Positions 25,739-34,200 of a DNA stretch of 39,003 bases are shown piece by piece. Numbering within the stretch: the stretch's first letter is position 1; every line of letters starts with the position of its first letter. The notes beneath the pieces are model-generated. The model did not search any database and was not told where the DNA came from. It saw only the letters and a list, made by a program, of their open reading frames with translations. Made by a program: the position numbers and the translations under genes. The DNA is from Deltaproteobacteria bacterium (GTDB lineage: Bacteria; Myxococcota_A; Polyangia; Polyangiales; Houyiibacteriaceae): contig SHLP01000021.1 of the NCBI GenBank assembly GCA_004283055.1, forward strand, positions 1-39,003, written 5' to 3'.

Positions 25739-26175
25739 TGAGGCTGCGCGACGCCGTCGTGGAACTTCGCCAAACCAGTGACTTCAAGTCGCTCGAGGAG
25801 GCGATCCCCTACGCCCGGTTCATGGGGATACGTGCTCAGCTGGTCGACGGCGAGGTCATCGGCCGAATGCGCTACTCGGACCACCTCGTCGGCAACGCGA
25901 ACGTGCCCGCGCTTCATGGAGGCACGCTTGGCGCGCTCATGGAGTCGACCGCGATCTTCAAGCTGCTCTGGCATGGCGAGACGACGGCGATCCCCAAAAC
26001 GATCAACATCACCGTCGAGTACCTTCGAGGCGCCCGCCCTCAGGACGTGTTCGCGCGGGCGGAGTTCACGCGGCGGGGGAGGCGAGTCGCCAACGTTCGT
26101 GTGTTCGCTTACCAGGACGACCCTGAATGCCCGGTCGCCGTGGCTACCGCACACTTTCTCCTGGTTCAAGATTGA
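25738..26175 (+). CDS. PaaI-like hot-dog thioesterase (Glu type)
   Basis: A 145-residue hot-dog protein. The active-site segment is ALHGGTLGALMESTAIF, with Glu at the position where the upstream partner has Asp; Glu is found there in EntH/YdiI-type enzymes. The central strand reads INITVEYLRGARP. Overlap with the preceding gene (TGATG) suggests equimolar translation and perhaps a mixed complex. The frame is open upstream, but homologous sequence starts at this ATG. One base separates its stop from the start of the radical SAM gene. Confidence 0.85.
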   Translation: MRLRDAVVELRQTSDFKSLEEAIPYARFMGIRAQLVDGEVIGRMRYSDHLVGNANVPALHGGTLGALMESTAIFKLLWHGETTAIPKTINITVEYLRGARPQDVFARAEFTRRGRRVANVRVFAYQDDPECPVAVATAHFLLVQD

Positions 26176-26176
26176 A

Positions 26177-27256
26177 ATGACCCAGCAGCCGATTCACGGC
26201 CTTTGCAACGCCGAGCTGGCCGAGCGCGCGAAAGCCCTCTTACCTCGCGGGCACGGAATGGCTCGGCGTATCCACCGGCAGGCGATGCGCGAAGGCCGCT
26301 TTCAGCCGGAGGACTTCGGCCTGGGTCGGGAAGCGGCTGAGGCATGGCGCGCTGCGTTTTCCTTCGAGCTACCCGAGCTCGTTACGGTCAGATCCGATGA
26401 GGGCGATGACGGCGCAACTTCCAAGATGATCCTGCGCATGCAAGACGGGCTCGAAGTCGAGTCGGTGCGTATCCCCATGGGGCGCGGTCGATACACCCTG
26501 TGCGTCTCGAGCCAGGTCGGCTGCAAAATGGGCTGCACGTTCTGTGAAACCGGGCGCATGGGTTTGCTCCGCCACCTTCGTACCGACGAGATCATCGCTC
26601 AGCTGCTCGTTGCGCGGCATCGTCTCGGCTGGCCGATTCGAAATCTCGTCTTCATGGGCATGGGCGAGGCGCTCGACAACTCGGAGAACGTGATCCGGGC
26701 GCTCCGGGTCCTGAACGACGAGGCCGGCTTGGCGATCGGCCAAGAGCGTCTGACCATCTGCACGGTCGGGCACGTCCAAGGGATTCGGCTCCTCGGCCAG
26801 CTTGGTTTCAAGCGGCTGAATCTATCGATCAGCCTGAACGCAGCAAACGACTCACTTCGCGACGAGCTGATGCCGATCAACCGTCGCAGCGACCTCGCCG
26901 AGCTTCAGGAGGTCCTGATGGCGTATCGTCCTCGGCGCAACTTCGCGCTTGGCGTCAATTACTGCCTTCTCCCGGGCATCAACGATACCGCGGCCGATGC
27001 GCGCGCCGTCGCCGCCTTCTGCAAGCCCTTGGAGCGAGTTCTCGTCAACCTCATTCCCTATAATCCGGGCTCCACGCCGCTCACGCGCGCGCCCGACGAG
27101 GCCGAGGTCGAGCGTTTCATCGGCTGGCTGCGAGACGAAGGCCTGCCGGTGCGCGAGCGCGTCACCAAAGGCCGTAGCGTCATGGCCGCCTGCGGACAGT
27201 TGGGCAATCCGGCGGCTCGAGCGGAGCGCAGAGCGCTGCGCACCGTTCGCGTCTAG
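26177..27256 (+). CDS. RlmN/Cfr-family radical SAM 23S rRNA methyltransferase
   Basis: A 359-residue enzyme. The family methylates A2503 of 23S rRNA, RlmN at C2 and Cfr at C8. The radical SAM cluster is C-x3-C-x2-C at Cys116, Cys120 and Cys123. The two other conserved cysteines are also present: Cys109 in YTLCVSSQ and the methyl-carrying Cys339 in VMAACGQL. The glycine motif reads FMGMGEALDN; RlmN proteins usually have GEPL, while Cfr has GEAL. Other segments (LNLSISLNAANDSLRDELMP, NFALGVNYCLLPGIND) are also diverged. It is the last gene after the two thioesterases and abuts the convergent der stop. I leave the RlmN-versus-Cfr question open. Confidence 0.85.
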   Translation: MTQQPIHGLCNAELAERAKALLPRGHGMARRIHRQAMREGRFQPEDFGLGREAAEAWRAAFSFELPELVTVRSDEGDDGATSKMILRMQDGLEVESVRIPMGRGRYTLCVSSQVGCKMGCTFCETGRMGLLRHLRTDEIIAQLLVARHRLGWPIRNLVFMGMGEALDNSENVIRALRVLNDEAGLAIGQERLTICTVGHVQGIRLLGQLGFKRLNLSISLNAANDSLRDELMPINRRSDLAELQEVLMAYRPRRNFALGVNYCLLPGINDTAADARAVAAFCKPLERVLVNLIPYNPGSTPLTRAPDEAEVERFIGWLRDEGLPVRERVTKGRSVMAACGQLGNPAARAERRALRTVRV

Positions 27257-28627
27257 CTATTTCCTGCTCTTTTTGCCTCGGTAGCGCACGCGGATCGGTG
27301 TGCCTCGAAAACCAAAGCGCTTTCGGATCTGATTGACCACGTATCGCTGATAGCTGAAGTGCACGTCTTTGGGGGAGTTGGTCATGATCACGAAGGTCGG
27401 CGGTGCGACGCTCGCCTGCGTGATGTAGTAGAGCCGCACGGACCGATGGTGCATGGTGGGCGGAGGGTGCTTCTCTAGGACTTCTTCGAAAAAGCGATTG
27501 AGCTCGGCTGTGCCAATGCGCTTGCGATGCTCGGTGACCGCGTCCTCCACCCGGCCCAGCAGGGCCTTGATTCCCCGTCCCTCGAGCGCGCTGACGGTCA
27601 CCATGGGCGCCCAGGGCACGAAGGCCAGGATTTCCCGCGTTCGATCCATCGCCTTTTTTTGCGCTTCCCTGCTGAGCAGGTCGGTTTTGTTGAGTGCGAT
27701 GATCAGCGCGCGGCCGCGGTCATGGACGAGGCCTGCGATCTTTGCGTCCTGCTCACCGACGCCCGCTTCGGCGTCGATCATGAGGACCACGACGTGACTG
27801 CGTTCGATCGACCGAATCGCTTGGAGCACGCTCAGCCCTTCGATTCCGCGCTTCTTCACGCTCCGCTTGCGGCGAATGCCCGCGGTGTCGATCAGGATCA
27901 GGGTCCGTCCGTCACGCTCGACCAGCGTGTCGATGCTGTCCACGGTCGTCCCGGGCCGATCGTCCACCAACTGACGTTCTTCGCCGCAGAGCTGATTCAC
28001 CAGCGAAGACTTGCCCGCGTTGGGCCTTCCGATGATCGCCACGCGAGGGACGTTCAGCTCTGGCTCGCTGATCTCCTCGACCTCGGGGAGCCGCTCGAAA
28101 ATCGCCTCTTCGAGATCGCCGATGCCCCGCCCATGGAGCGCGGAGATCGGCATGATCGAGCCGATCCCTAGCTCGTAGTACGACACCGCGTCGTGCTCCT
28201 TTGCCTGCGAGTCGGCCTTGTTGGCGACGAAGATCACTGGCTTGCCGGCATCGCGGAGCAGCGCGACGGCTTCTCGGTCCGCCGGCAGAGGATCGACCGT
28301 GGCGTCCACTACGCAAACGACCACATCGCACTCTTCGAGCGCCAACCGAACCTGGCTGGTGATCCCAGCCTTCATGGGGTCGTCGCTATCCGGGTCGAAC
28401 CCACCCGTATCGATGAGCACGAACTCCCGACCGAGCGCAAACGAATCGGCGTAGTGGCGGTCACGGGTGACCCCGGGGATGTCCTCCACGATGGCGATGT
28501 GCTGCCCTGCGAGGCGGTTGAACAGCGTGCTCTTGCCGACATTGGGACGGCCGACGATGGCGACCAAGGGCTTGTTGACGACGGAGCCCGCAGGCCTTCG
28601 TGCGTGGTTTCGACGTCTCCCGGTCAT
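27257..28627 (-). CDS. der: Ribosome-assembly GTPase Der (EngA)
   Basis: A 456-residue double GTPase for 50S subunit assembly. It has two G domains with P-loops GRPNVGKST (near residue 26) and GRPNAGKSS (about 200-210). Both have DTGG/DTAG-type G3 motifs ([16 protein letters not shown]) and NKxD motifs (VANKADS, ALNKTDL). A KH-like domain closes the protein, with basic residues at the end ([18 protein letters not shown]). The start at 28627 overlaps the era stop (ATGA). A later GTG before NKPLVAIVG would trim 15-16 basic N-terminal residues. Confidence 0.97.
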   Translation of the reverse strand: MTGRRRNHARRPAGSVVNKPLVAIVGRPNVGKSTLFNRLAGQHIAIVEDIPGVTRDRHYADSFALGREFVLIDTGGFDPDSDDPMKAGITSQVRLALEECDVVVCVVDATVDPLPADREAVALLRDAGKPVIFVANKADSQAKEHDAVSYYELGIGSIMPISALHGRGIGDLEEAIFERLPEVEEISEPELNVPRVAIIGRPNAGKSSLVNQLCGEERQLVDDRPGTTVDSIDTLVERDGRTLILIDTAGIRRKRSVKKRGIEGLSVLQAIRSIERSHVVVLMIDAEAGVGEQDAKIAGLVHDRGRALIIALNKTDLLSREAQKKAMDRTREILAFVPWAPMVTVSALEGRGIKALLGRVEDAVTEHRKRIGTAELNRFFEEVLEKHPPPTMHHRSVRLYYITQASVAPPTFVIMTNSPKDVHFSYQRYVVNQIRKRFGFRGTPIRVRYRGKKSRK

Positions 28628-29562
28628 GACCGACCTTCGTCGATGGCGAGCTGGCGCGCCTTGGTCGGGTCACGGGTCCAACCGGGGATGACCTTGACCC
28701 AGAGGCGAAGATAGACCTTACGCGCCAAGAAGGCCTCGATTTGCAGCCGCGCCTCTGTGCTGATCTTCTTGATCGTCTCGCCACGGCTTCCGATCACGAT
28801 CGCCTTGTGGCTGGTTTTTTCGACGATGAGGGTTCCTTCGATTCGGAGCATCCCGTCGTCTTCGCGATAGCTCTCGAGGTCGCAGGCGATTCCGTAGGGG
28901 ATTTCCTGGCGCGTGTTGAGCATCGCTGCTTCCCGAACCAGCTCGCTCACGAAGAAACGTTCCGGCCTGTCGGTCAGGAAATCGGCGTCGTAGAGCAGGC
29001 CCTCGGGCAGGGTCGCACGAATTTCGCGGAGCAAGGCCTCGAGGTTGGTTCCCCGAGTCGCTGAGATCGGCACGACGGCGGCGAAGTCGCGAGTCTTCTG
29101 ATACGCCTCGATGAAGGCAAAGAGTCGCTCTTTGACTTTGAGCCGGTCGACTTTGTTGATCGCGAGGATGACTGGCACGCTCGAGGACTCGAGGGCCTGC
29201 AACGCTGTACGGTCTTTTTCATGCACCTCGAGCGCTGCGCCTGCCTTTGGCGCCTCGGTCATGAACACGATGGCGTCGCAGTCCATGAGACCTTGTTTCG
29301 CGCTGTCGCTCAGGACCCGGCCGAGCGCGCCTTTGGGCCGCTCGATTCCCGGGGTGTCCACGAATGCTACCTGGGTAGGCGGATCATTCGACGCATAGAC
29401 GCCCAGTACACACGATCGGGTCGTCCCGGGTCGGGGCGTCGCGATGACCAGCTTCTGCCCCAGAACCGCGTTGAGCAGCGTCGACTTGCCCACGTTGGGC
29501 CGTCCGACGATCGCACATCGGCCTGCGCGCGGCGCATCGGCATGGATTTCGGGGTTCGTCAT
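28624..29562 (-). CDS. era: GTPase Era
   Basis: A 312-residue GTPase that binds the 3' end of 16S rRNA and helps 30S maturation. The P-loop is [20 protein letters not shown]3 is [11 protein letters not shown]4 is ILAINKVDR, and the C-terminal KH domain contains [16 protein letters not shown]. Length is normal. The start is the ATG at 29562; the frame is open another 150 codons upstream, but there it overlaps the divergent lipoprotein gene antisense and is not homologous. It is the first gene of an era-der unit. A TACACT -10 lies 10 nt before the ATG. Confidence 0.97.
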   Translation of the reverse strand: MTNPEIHADAPRAGRCAIVGRPNVGKSTLLNAVLGQKLVIATPRPGTTRSCVLGVYASNDPPTQVAFVDTPGIERPKGALGRVLSDSAKQGLMDCDAIVFMTEAPKAGAALEVHEKDRTALQALESSSVPVILAINKVDRLKVKERLFAFIEAYQKTRDFAAVVPISATRGTNLEALLREIRATLPEGLLYDADFLTDRPERFFVSELVREAAMLNTRQEIPYGIACDLESYREDDGMLRIEGTLIVEKTSHKAIVIGSRGETIKKISTEARLQIEAFLARKVYLRLWVKVIPGWTRDPTKARQLAIDEGRS

Positions 29563-29572
29563 GGCGGGCCGG

Positions 29573-29578
29573 AGTGTA
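29573..29578 (-). promoter_or_regulatory. -10 element of era
   Basis: TACACT on the minus strand (29578-29573), 10 nt before the era ATG. The stretch from CTACACTCC to the ATG nearly repeats the one before the rhomboid gene. No good -35 hexamer is seen at the expected distance. Confidence 0.35.
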
Positions 29579-29649
29579 GCGGGGGCCTGCCGCGGATCGA
29601 GCCGGAAGCGTGGCCCCCCGAAGTCCCCTGAGCTATGCTCGCCGCGCTC

Positions 29650-30027
29650 ATGCGATTCATCACCTCTCCCTTGCTTTGGCTTTTTTCGGTTTTTCTCCTT
29701 CTGCTGGTCGCCTGCGTGGGCGGCGTGGGCACGACCTGCTTCCAGAACGACGAATGCGACGGCGCTCTGATCTGCTGTCACCTGAGCAGCCCCTTCACGC
29801 AGGGATTTTGTGAAGACGAGGTGGTCTGCGGAGAGCTCCGAGAAGGCGGCGCTGGCGGCCAAGGCGGGACAGCCGGCCAAGGCGGTGCGGGAGGCCTTGG
29901 AGGCATGGCGGGAGCTGGAGGCATGGCAGGCGCAGGAGGCGAGGGCGGCGCTGCGGGCCAAGGAGGCGTTGCTGGTGCCGGCGGCGCGGCTGGGGCCGGC
30001 GGCCAAGGCGGCAACGGAGGAACCTGA
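29650..30027 (+). CDS. Lipoprotein with six-Cys knottin-like domain and (G/A)GX tail
   Basis: 125 residues from the ATG at 29650 (an in-frame ATG at 29635 adds five). A long hydrophobic signal ends in LLVAC, a lipobox-like site. Six cysteines follow in the order C-x5-C-x5-CC-x10-C-x5-C, the C-C-CC-C-C framework of knottin-like mini-proteins. The last 60 residues are twenty uninterrupted triplets of Gly or Ala, Gly, any residue. Such tails could form polyglycine-II or collagen-like structures or act as flexible stalks. It is probably an exported, lipid-anchored surface protein. The function is unknown. It is followed after 5 nt by the PEGA/TPR gene. Confidence 0.7.
   Translation: MRFITSPLLWLFSVFLLLLVACVGGVGTTCFQNDECDGALICCHLSSPFTQGFCEDEVVCGELREGGAGGQGGTAGQGGAGGLGGMAGAGGMAGAGGEGGAAGQGGVAGAGGAAGAGGQGGNGGT
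29845..30024 (+). repeat. Triplet repeat coding for (G/A)-G-X
   Basis: Twenty codon triplets (180 bp) keep Gly in the second position every time, Gly or Ala in the first, and a varied residue (Ala, Gln, Met, Thr, Val, Leu, Glu, Asn) in the third. The DNA is GGC/GGA-rich and degenerate rather than an exact tandem repeat, which suggests selection on the protein. Confidence 0.8.
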
Positions 30028-30032
30028 TCCGC

Positions 30033-31007
30033 ATGCGGCTGCTTCTCTTTGCGCTCGTGGTCTTTGGGCTCGCTACCCCGGCCGATGCGCAGTCTGCGGC
30101 AGAGCCCGCCGCGCCCGCGTCGTTGCCCTCGGACGACGAGCTTGCCGCGCTGCTGTCCAATCCTGTCACGACTGCGGCCGATGCCTACGAGCTCGGCAGG
30201 CGATTGTTCGAGGCGAGGCGCTACGAGAGCGCGGAGCAGGCCTGGCTTCGAGCGTTCGCGCTCGGGCGCGACCCGAGGTTGCTCGTGGCGGTAGCCGATA
30301 CGCGGCAGCGCCGTGGAGACGAGCCCGGCGCCGTCGCCATGCTGGAGCAGTACCTGGTCGAGCGGCCCGAGGCGCCGGACGCCGAGTCGATCGAGGTGCG
30401 AATTGCGACTCTCCTCAAGAGCCCTGCCGTCCTGCTGGTTCGCTCCAAGAAAGACGGCCGCGCGATCTTGGTCGACGGCGTTCCCAGCTCGAAAAAGACG
30501 CCCGCCGAGCTCGAGGTCGACCCGGGGGTGCACGTCGTGGTCGTGGTGGGAGACGGAAGGCAGGTCGGCGAGAAGACGGTTCAGGTTGGGTACGGCGAGG
30601 TGCGGGAGCTCGATTTCGGCGATGAGGTGACGAGCGCAGTGGCCGTCAAGCAGAGCGAAGATGCCAAATTGGCGGCGCAGCGCGCGATGGAACGCGAAGA
30701 CCAGACCATCCGAAGAGCAGTGATTGCTACGGGCAGCATCGCGGCAGCGTCCTTGGTCACCGGCGCCGTGCTCGCGGGGGTCTCGTTTCGACAGGACCGC
30801 GAGCGTCGATCCGACCCGAGCCAGGAGTCCGCCGACCGAAGCGATCGACTGGCTCTCTTTGCGAACGTGTCATTCGGCTTGGCCGCCCTATCCGCTATCA
30901 CTTCCTTCACGCTCTTCATGACCCATAAGAACAAACGGGAGCGCGCGGCGGCGCGCGTGCGCATCGAGACATTCGGGGCAGGCGCCTCGGCGACCCTTCG
31001 CTTCTGA
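30033..31007 (+). CDS. Exported TPR/PEGA-like membrane protein
   Basis: 324 residues. A signal peptide ends PADAQS (about residue 20). A short TPR-like part follows (about 45-115, AYELGRRLFEARRYESAEQA). A PEGA-like beta domain lies at about 130-195 (AILVDGVPSSKKTPAELEVDPG), then a charged helix and two hydrophobic helices (about 227-250 and 275-295). PEGA domains bind surface polysaccharide or protein in known cases. The layout is common among envelope proteins of unknown function in myxobacteria. It is probably co-transcribed with the lipoprotein gene. It ends 16 bp from the convergent SRPBCC gene. Confidence 0.7.
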   Translation: MRLLLFALVVFGLATPADAQSAAEPAAPASLPSDDELAALLSNPVTTAADAYELGRRLFEARRYESAEQAWLRAFALGRDPRLLVAVADTRQRRGDEPGAVAMLEQYLVERPEAPDAESIEVRIATLLKSPAVLLVRSKKDGRAILVDGVPSSKKTPAELEVDPGVHVVVVVGDGRQVGEKTVQVGYGEVRELDFGDEVTSAVAVKQSEDAKLAAQRAMEREDQTIRRAVIATGSIAAASLVTGAVLAGVSFRQDRERRSDPSQESADRSDRLALFANVSFGLAALSAITSFTLFMTHKNKRERAAARVRIETFGAGASATLRF

Positions 31008-31023
31008 GGTCGCGCGATTCGGC

Positions 31024-32265
31024 TCAGCGGCCGAGAAGATGCACGCGTGTTCGCAGCGAGCGCATCACGGCAAGCTGGGTCGCCGCGACGAAGCCGTGCG
31101 AGAAGTATGTATTCCCAGCGATCAGCTTTCGGATGAGCTTCGGGGAATCCGCCGGATCGAAGATGGCCCAGGCGATGACGCCCGCTTCACCTCCAGGGTA
31201 GCGGTACGTGTCGAATCGCCAGCGGCCTTTCGAGAGCGTACCGGAGATACCATCCACCGAGACCACCCTCGGGCTCGGACGCAGGATCATTTCTCCGCCC
31301 ACGTGCAGGAGTGGAATTGGAATCTCCCACTCAAACCGCGTCCCCCTCTCGCTGCGTTCGACGACCTCTGCGCAGGTTCCATGGAGCAGCGATTTGCCGA
31401 ATTCCTCCGGGTCGAGCATCACTCGACGCACCCGCCTCTCGCTCGCGCCGGAGCGTCCGACGACGGCGACGCTGTGCAGCGTCTTTCCGTCCATGTCCAT
31501 GAACACGAGGTCACCGCGCGAGAGCAACGAGCGAAGGGCGTACATGTCGACCTGCGGTCGGCGAAGTGGCTTCGCCGCGTAAACCCCGTCGATGGACGTT
31601 CCGGCACGCCGTTCTGCCTCCGCCTTGACCTCGAGAAGGGTGACCATGGCCACGGCGACGTTGACCGTCCGATTCACCGCATTGCCTTCCGACGCGAGCT
31701 GACGGGTGATGTAGTTTGCATCGCGCATGTCCAATCGAGAGGCGAAAACGACGAGCGACCTGTTCGGCCCTTCGGGGTAGACGCGCCACATGACGCGTCC
31801 GATCCCGAGGTCTCCAGCTATGGTCCGAATGTCGAAGCGGTACCCTCTCGTCGAGTCCCCCGGGTAGCTCGTCATCACGTTCTGGCCTGTGAGTGAGAAC
31901 AGCGTGACTCCCCAGCTCCAGTCGAAGGCGGTCATCTGTCCGTTGACTTCGCGGATGTCCACCGATGTCAGCGCATCCATGAAGCGCGGATACTCCGCGG
32001 GTTTCCCGATGACTCCTGCGATCGTCGTGGCGGGCGCGTGGATGCGCGCGGCGTAGATCACCGCCGGCAGGTCCGTCTGCCGGTTTTTGAATTCAGTCAG
32101 CAGGACGGGCCCGTGTGCCAGGTGCGGTGCGAGCAGTGCCCGCTCCTCGACGTTGAGCGCGCCGAGGCGCGCGACCGAAGCATCGACTTTACCGCTCTGC
32201 CGCTCGGCCACGGCGCTGCTGCTCCAGGCAGCCAACACGATGAAAACTGTGAGAAATCTCCGCAT
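31024..32265 (-). CDS. Exported protein with two SRPBCC/START-like domains
   Basis: 413 residues from the ATG at 32265; an earlier ATG at 32292 adds nine basic residues. The signal peptide ends SSSAVAERQ. Two related alpha-beta halves follow. The first is about 60-220 (VIYAARIHAPATTIAGVIGK, then PAEYPRFMDALTSVDI). The second is about 235-405, with VSVDGISGTLSKGRWRFDTY and a closing helix (PKLIRKLIAGNTYFSHGF). The pattern is of the START/polyketide-cyclase lipid-binding fold, here doubled and exported. A hydrophobic ligand is likely but unknown. The broken gene at 6023-6485 is of the same general type. No partner gene is obvious. Confidence 0.65.
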   Translation of the reverse strand: MRRFLTVFIVLAAWSSSAVAERQSGKVDASVARLGALNVEERALLAPHLAHGPVLLTEFKNRQTDLPAVIYAARIHAPATTIAGVIGKPAEYPRFMDALTSVDIREVNGQMTAFDWSWGVTLFSLTGQNVMTSYPGDSTRGYRFDIRTIAGDLGIGRVMWRVYPEGPNRSLVVFASRLDMRDANYITRQLASEGNAVNRTVNVAVAMVTLLEVKAEAERRAGTSIDGVYAAKPLRRPQVDMYALRSLLSRGDLVFMDMDGKTLHSVAVVGRSGASERRVRRVMLDPEEFGKSLLHGTCAEVVERSERGTRFEWEIPIPLLHVGGEMILRPSPRVVSVDGISGTLSKGRWRFDTYRYPGGEAGVIAWAIFDPADSPKLIRKLIAGNTYFSHGFVAATQLAVMRSLRTRVHLLGR

Positions 32266-32334
32266 GCGGCTTGGACGACCTCGCTTGCTCATTCTTCAAT
32301 CCCGCGACAAAACGACCGTGGAGAGGACTCGATC

Positions 32335-32484
32335 GTGCGTGCAAAGAGCCAGTGGACTCCGGGCGGCAGCCTATTGTGGCTGATCGCCGCGATTCTTGCG
32401 AGCCTCGTCGTTTGCTCACGATCCAAGCCTGCCGCCGAGCCTGACGACGTCGCCGAGGAGGTGGAGATCGAGCTCATCGAGTGA
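32335..32484 (+). CDS. 49-residue single-pass membrane peptide
   Basis: The frame starts at a GTG preceded by GGAGAGG at a suitable distance. It codes for a short polar start, one hydrophobic helix (about 12-28, [16 protein letters not shown]) and an acidic tail ending in EEVEIELIE. The membrane segment followed by a strongly acidic end is protein-like, which is why I call it despite its size. The function is unknown. It is divergent from the SRPBCC gene and ends 82 bp before the transaldolase gene. Confidence 0.5.
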   Translation: MRAKSQWTPGGSLLWLIAAILASLVVCSRSKPAAEPDDVAEEVEIELIE

Positions 32485-32531
32485 CGGGACCTTGGATTTC
32501 TCCAGGAAGCCGGACCGTGCCCAGGCTCTGC

Positions 32532-32560
32532 TTGACCCTGCACGCGCTCCGCTCTTTACT
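32532..32560 (+). promoter_or_regulatory. Candidate promoter of the transaldolase gene
   Basis: TTGACC (32532-32537), 17-nt spacer, TTTACT (32555-32560), then 6 nt to the ATG at 32567. The predicted start of transcription falls on the start codon. Confidence 0.45.
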
Positions 32561-32566
32561 AGCCGT

Positions 32567-33214
32567 ATGCAGATTTTCATCGACTCGGCGGACATCGAGG
32601 AGATCCGCGATGCAGCCGCCATGGGCGTCATCGATGGCGTGACGACGAACCCATCGCTCGTCGCCAAGACCGGGCGTCCCTTCCGAGAGGTGCTCGTCGA
32701 CATCTGCGAAGTCGTCGACGGTCCGATTAGCGCCGAGGTCGTCGCAACCGACTACGACGGAATGCTCGAAGAGGCCCGCGCTCTCGCGAAGATGCACGAG
32801 AACATCGTCGTCAAGATTCCGTTGATCCCCGAGGGGCTCAAGGCGGTGCGAACGCTCACCAACGAAGGCATCCGTACCAACGTCACTTTGTGCTTCAGCC
32901 CGACGCAGGGGTTGCTTGCCGCCAAGGCTGGCGCAACGTACATCAGCCCGTTCATCGGTCGGATAGACGACATCGCCGGCAACGGGATGGAGCTCGTCGA
33001 GCAGTTGGTCACGATCTATCAGAACTATGGTCTTGCGACCCAGGTTCTCGCTGCGAGCATTCGTCATCCCGTTCATGCCGTGCAGGCCTCTCTCATCGGG
33101 GCGGACGTCGCAACGATTCCGCACAAGGTCATCCTTCAGCTGCTCAAGCATCCCCTCACGGACATCGGCCTCGAGCGGTTCCTGGCTGACGCGAAGAAGA
33201 TTCCGACTGGGTAA
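32567..33214 (+). CDS. Transaldolase, short (FSA/TalC) type
   Basis: A 215-residue aldolase of the small transaldolase family. It begins [13 protein letters not shown], then [13 protein letters not shown]. The Schiff-base lysine is Lys83 in [32 protein letters not shown] and SPFIGRIDD are family marks. It should move dihydroxyacetone units between sugar phosphates in the pentose phosphate pathway; some relatives act as fructose-6-phosphate aldolases, and the sequence alone does not decide. The start is the ATG at 32567; the upstream open frame overlaps the small membrane peptide in another phase. Confidence 0.93.
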   Translation: MQIFIDSADIEEIRDAAAMGVIDGVTTNPSLVAKTGRPFREVLVDICEVVDGPISAEVVATDYDGMLEEARALAKMHENIVVKIPLIPEGLKAVRTLTNEGIRTNVTLCFSPTQGLLAAKAGATYISPFIGRIDDIAGNGMELVEQLVTIYQNYGLATQVLAASIRHPVHAVQASLIGADVATIPHKVILQLLKHPLTDIGLERFLADAKKIPTG

Positions 33215-33250
33215 GGCGCGGCGAGTCGCGAATCTCACCACGAGTCATCC

Positions 33251-34162
33251 ATGCGACCCAACGTCCTCGTCGTTTACAAGAAGAGTACCTATCAGCGCTA
33301 CGTAGGCCGCGCACAGGCGCGGCTTCAAGAGCTGATCGACCACAGCGACGTCTCGGTAGAAGGGCTGCTTCACGAACACGAAGTTCATCAAGCGACGCTG
33401 CAGCAAGCGAAGCAGGCGCTTCGCGACTTGGGGGCGCGCGCAATCCTCAGATACCGCCCCGAGCCCATGCCCGAACAAGGGTCCTGGGACCTCATCGTGA
33501 CGCTCGGAGGTGACGGTACCCTCTTGTGGGCCTCCCATCTTGCCGACTCGTCGACGCCAATGCTGGCGATCAACAGCGCACCGGATTCCAGCGTCGGTTA
33601 CTTCTGCGCAGGGGACGCGCATGACGTCGGTGAAGTGCTCGCGGCGGCGCTCGACGGAAGCCTGCAGTCGAGCCGCCTTGCGCGGATGCGGGTCGACGTG
33701 GGTGACAAGCTCATCTCGACCCGCGTGCTCAATGATGCGCTCTACTGCCATGAGAGCCCAGCAGCGACCTCGCGCTACATTCTAGAGTTCGGCGGCGAGC
33801 GGGAGCGCCAAATGTCGAGTGGCGTCTGGGTCGGCCCCGCTGCCGGTTCGACCGCCGCGCTTCGTTCGGCGGGCGGCAAGGTGCTCCCAACCGGGTCGCA
33901 GAAGATACAGTTCGTCGTCCGCGAGCCCTACCGAGGCGTCGACAACAAGTATCGGCTCATCAAAGGGATGTTTACGCGCGGCCAGGAGCTCGAGATCACC
34001 AGTCGGATGACCAGGGGCCGGATTTTCCTCGACGGTACGCAGAAGGAGTACTCCATTGGTATCGGCGACAGGATTCGGATGACTCTGTCTGACGAACCGC
34101 TGACGCTTCTAGGCCTGCGGAGCAGGAGCCCCGGCTCGAGCAAGGCCCCGCCAATGAAGTAA
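33251..34162 (+). CDS. nadK: NAD kinase family protein
   Basis: A 303-residue kinase that makes NADP+ from NAD+ and ATP. The GGDGT motif is at 86-90 (LIVTLGGDGTLLWASH), the NE/D-type motif is RVLNDALY (158-165), and the conserved loop is GVWVGPAAGSTAAL (191-204), where common NAD kinases read STPTGSTAY. The N-terminal 70 residues are more diverged. No neighbour contradicts a housekeeping role. It starts 36 nt after the transaldolase stop and may share its message; both feed NADPH and pentose metabolism. Confidence 0.88.
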   Translation: MRPNVLVVYKKSTYQRYVGRAQARLQELIDHSDVSVEGLLHEHEVHQATLQQAKQALRDLGARAILRYRPEPMPEQGSWDLIVTLGGDGTLLWASHLADSSTPMLAINSAPDSSVGYFCAGDAHDVGEVLAAALDGSLQSSRLARMRVDVGDKLISTRVLNDALYCHESPAATSRYILEFGGERERQMSSGVWVGPAAGSTAALRSAGGKVLPTGSQKIQFVVREPYRGVDNKYRLIKGMFTRGQELEITSRMTRGRIFLDGTQKEYSIGIGDRIRMTLSDEPLTLLGLRSRSPGSSKAPPMK

Positions 34163-34163
34163 A

Positions 34164-34192
34164 TTGACCAGCCAAACGCCCCGGCGTTAGGT
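34164..34192 (+). promoter_or_regulatory. Candidate promoter of the three-gene membrane operon
   Basis: TTGACC (34164-34169), 17-nt spacer, TTAGGT (34187-34192; TAGGTA with an 18-nt spacer), then 8 nt to the GTG at 34201. The predicted message would be leaderless or nearly so. Confidence 0.45.
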
Positions 34193-34200
34193 AGTAATCC

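Noticed and set aside
29845..30024. Gly-codon repeat as a tandem or CRISPR-like repeat
   Set aside because: The DNA units are 9 bp, degenerate and in frame; they encode a regular protein tail.
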